Shown here: positions 62,048 through 64,000 of the stretch, one piece after another
Numbering within the stretch: position 1 is the stretch's first letter
How the letters are laid out: each line of letters opens with the position of its first letter
Assembly (NCBI GenBank): GCA_964410665.1
Contig: CAYPIE010000002.1
Location: 1 to 64,000, forward strand
Origin: CAYPIE01 sp964410665
GTDB taxonomy: Bacteria > Planctomycetota > Planctomycetia > Gemmatales > Gemmataceae
DNA: 64,000 nt
Direction: 5' to 3'
Translations under genes and position numbers: made by a program
The notes under the pieces: model-generated
Seen by the model: only the letters and a program-made list of their open reading frames with translations
What the model was told of the DNA's origin: nothing
Databases searched by the model: none

Positions 62048-64000
62048 ATGGACAACCCAACCTCCATCATTGTGCGTGGGGCTCGTGAGCACAACCTGCA
62101 AAATGTCAGTCTGGAACTGCCACGCGATTCCTTGATTGTTTTTACAGGTGTTAGTGGCTCCGGAAAATCCTCACTCGCCTTCGATACATTGTACGCAGAG
62201 GGCCAACGTCGTTACGTCGAATCGTTATCCAGCTACGCGCGACAATTTCTAGGACAATTGCCCAAACCAGATGTCGACTATATTGGTGGACTTTCCCCAG
62301 CTATTAGCATCCAACAAAAAACTGCTGTTCGCAATCCCCGTTCGACCGTCGGTACAATCACCGAGATCTCAGACTATTTGCGCGTCCTGTTCGCCCGAAT
62401 CGGCCAAGGCCATTGTCCACAGTGTGCTCGGCCAATTACAGCTCAATCCCGCGAGCAGATCATTGGGCGGATCCTTAGCTTCCCGGAAGGATCGTCCTTG
62501 CTGATCCTCGCCCCCTTAGTGGTTGGGCAAAAAGGAGAATTTAAGGATCTTTTCGCCGACTTAGTCAAACGAGGTTACATTCGTGCGCGGGTTGATGGAG
62601 AAGTGGTACGCCTGACTGACAATCTGCAACTGGATCGACGGATCAAACATAACATTGAGGTGGTCGTTGATCGTTTAAAACTCGATGGCAAAGTTCGCCC
62701 GCGCCTGGCCGAGGCCGTCGAGCAGGCATTGCATTTGGCCAACGGCAACTTGATTATCAGCATCGAACATCCGCGTTCTTCGACTGGTGTCAATGGTCTA
62801 TCTTCTGATCCCCAGGCGGCCGGCGCATTTGTCGACATCCCATTGTCTGCGCACTATGCCTGTGTCCACTGCCAAAAAAGTTTTGCACCCCCGACGCCGC
62901 AATTATTTAGCTTCAACAGTCCTCAGGGAATGTGTCTGGACTGTGACGGACTGGGGAGTCAATACACGTTCGATGCCAACCTCTTGATTCCCGATCCGAG
63001 CCTCAGCTTTGAGAAAGGTGCGCTTGAGCTGGTGGGTCCGTTTCGCGGCATGGGTCGATGGCGGAAGCATATTTATCAAGGTGTGGCCGAGAGCTTAGGG
63101 ATTGACCTCAAAAAGCCCTGGCAGGACTTACCAGCCGAGCATCAGGCTTGGCTCTTACATGGCGCCGGCGATCGCTCGATCACTTATACCTGGAAACAGC
63201 GTGGCGGGGGCGTTTGGAAGCATGGGGGCAAGTGGGAGGGCATTATTCCACAGCTGCTCACGAGCTTCAAAAAAACCAACGCCGGCCCGCGCCGCGCCCA
63301 GCTCGAAAAGTATATGCGCGTGGTCCGCTGTTCGAGCTGTGGGGGTCACCGGCTTAATCCTCAAGCTCGGGCCGTTCGTGTGGGTGATCGGTCACTGATT
63401 GAACTTGGCAATACACCGATTGGTGAGCTGGTTCCTTGGTTCAGCGAACTGGCAGAGCAGCTCGATCCAGTCCAGCGAACCATTGCCAGCGAGGTCCTCA
63501 AAGAGATTAAGGACCGACTCGGCTTTCTCCTCAATGTGGGGTTACACTATCTAAGCCTGGATCGATCAGCCCCAACCCTGTCGGGCGGTGAGGCCCAACG
63601 CATCCGACTGGCCGGACAGATCGGAAGTGGGCTGGTTGGCGTCCTGTATATCTTGGATGAACCAAGCATTGGCCTCCACCCACGTGACAATGACCGACTG
63701 TTGCGTAGCTTGGAACAGCTTCGTGACATGGGCAATACGGTGCTGGTCGTCGAGCACGATGAAGACACGATGCGTGCGGCCAATTTCTTGGTCGATTTCG
63801 GACCAGGGCCTGGAGTGCGCGGCGGCAACATTGTCGCTGCCGGCAGTCCACGCGACGTCATCAAAAACCCTAAATCGTTAACCGGTCAATATCTTAGCGG
63901 CAAACAAACTATCCCCACTCCAAGTCAACGACGCGAGCCGAGCCTCAGACGATTACGTATCGAAGGGGCTCGTCACAACAATCTTAAAAACATTGATGTT
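62048..64000 (+). CDS. uvrA: Excinuclease ABC subunit A, N-terminal half (partial)
   Basis: The frame starts at ATG 62048 and runs off the right edge; 651 residues are visible. REHNLQNVSLELPRDSLIVF leads to Walker A GVSGSGKSSLAFDTLYAEGQ, then SYARQFLGQ. CPQC, CVHC, CLDC and CSSC form zinc-binding modules. The signature LSGGEAQRIRLAGQIGSG is near residue 511 and Walker B with Glu is ILDEPSIGLHPRDN. The last residues (RLRIEGARHNNLKNIDV) begin the second ABC half. UvrA recognises DNA damage with UvrB in nucleotide excision repair. It is divergent from the ECF sigma gene over a 225-base spacer. Confidence 0.97.
   Translation, partial: MDNPTSIIVRGAREHNLQNVSLELPRDSLIVFTGVSGSGKSSLAFDTLYAEGQRRYVESLSSYARQFLGQLPKPDVDYIGGLSPAISIQQKTAVRNPRSTVGTITEISDYLRVLFARIGQGHCPQCARPITAQSREQIIGRILSFPEGSSLLILAPLVVGQKGEFKDLFADLVKRGYIRARVDGEVVRLTDNLQLDRRIKHNIEVVVDRLKLDGKVRPRLAEAVEQALHLANGNLIISIEHPRSSTGVNGLSSDPQAAGAFVDIPLSAHYACVHCQKSFAPPTPQLFSFNSPQGMCLDCDGLGSQYTFDANLLIPDPSLSFEKGALELVGPFRGMGRWRKHIYQGVAESLGIDLKKPWQDLPAEHQAWLLHGAGDRSITYTWKQRGGGVWKHGGKWEGIIPQLLTSFKKTNAGPRRAQLEKYMRVVRCSSCGGHRLNPQARAVRVGDRSLIELGNTPIGELVPWFSELAEQLDPVQRTIASEVLKEIKDRLGFLLNVGLHYLSLDRSAPTLSGGEAQRIRLAGQIGSGLVGVLYILDEPSIGLHPRDNDRLLRSLEQLRDMGNTVLVVEHDEDTMRAANFLVDFGPGPGVRGGNIVAAGSPRDVIKNPKSLTGQYLSGKQTIPTPSQRREPSLRRLRIEGARHNNLKNIDV

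Overview
The window reads as a chromosomal segment of a planctomycete, most likely a Gemmataceae-type organism. The call rests on a short N-terminal domain of the planctomycete TIGR02996 type (8962-9744), eukaryote-like Ser/Thr kinases with family-specific N-termini, a PVC-type membrane-bound dehydrogenase with a CxxCH cytochrome site, DUF1080 and ThuA-like secreted proteins, an N-terminal LEDRISP motif on a giant FG-GAP protein, and a formaldehyde-activating enzyme outside the methylotrophic proteobacteria. Base composition looks moderately GC-rich and even. I see no phage, insertion sequence or CRISPR array. Genus-level placement is inference.

Layout. 1-7265: tail of an unknown gene, a DUF6702 protein, then a minus-strand group of a DUF885 peptidase-like protein, HrpB helicase and a transmembrane kinase, the last two translationally overlapped. 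7266-8075 holds no convincing gene. 8076-11212: small secreted, LRR and HEAT proteins. 11442-15274: a sigma-like gene followed by an Mla/MCE lipid-transport set (permease, ATPase, MCE protein). 15499-23463: a PQQ-type sugar dehydrogenase/FG-GAP protein divergent from a 1212-residue PVC dehydrogenase, then a HEAT protein. 23564-30222: small membrane proteins including a voltage-sensor-like protein, an ACT protein, a LolA-like protein, a UbiD-family decarboxylase and a secreted protein.

30241-36231 is a co-directional minus-strand run: FMN reductase, formaldehyde-activating enzyme, YceH-like protein and a 1325-residue three-unit amidohydrolase. A tRNA-Ser(GCU) follows, then a 2-hydroxyacid dehydrogenase, a DUF1080 protein, a pseudokinase-like protein, a metallophosphoesterase/MsrA overlapping pair, a ThuA-like protein and a zinc-ribbon membrane protein. 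44182-49775 is a minus-strand block of two tandem secreted Cys-pair paralogues, a His-rich DUF1980-type protein, its COG0701 permease and an ABC-3 (zinc/manganese) permease; a metal-homeostasis role is inferred for the last three.

49819-64000: class III aminotransferase, KptA-type RNA 2'-phosphotransferase, Gfo/Idh/MocA oxidoreductase, two divergent GT39-like membrane glycosyltransferases, AccA, a third kinase, a ferredoxin-NADP reductase-like flavoprotein, a small membrane protein, an anti-sigma/ECF sigma pair and the N-terminal half of UvrA running off the right edge. The most distinctive items are the catalytic-motif changes in all three kinases, the voltage-sensor-like coiled-coil protein, the degenerate-intact-degenerate amidohydrolase and the His-rich metal block. 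None of these by itself proves a new system.
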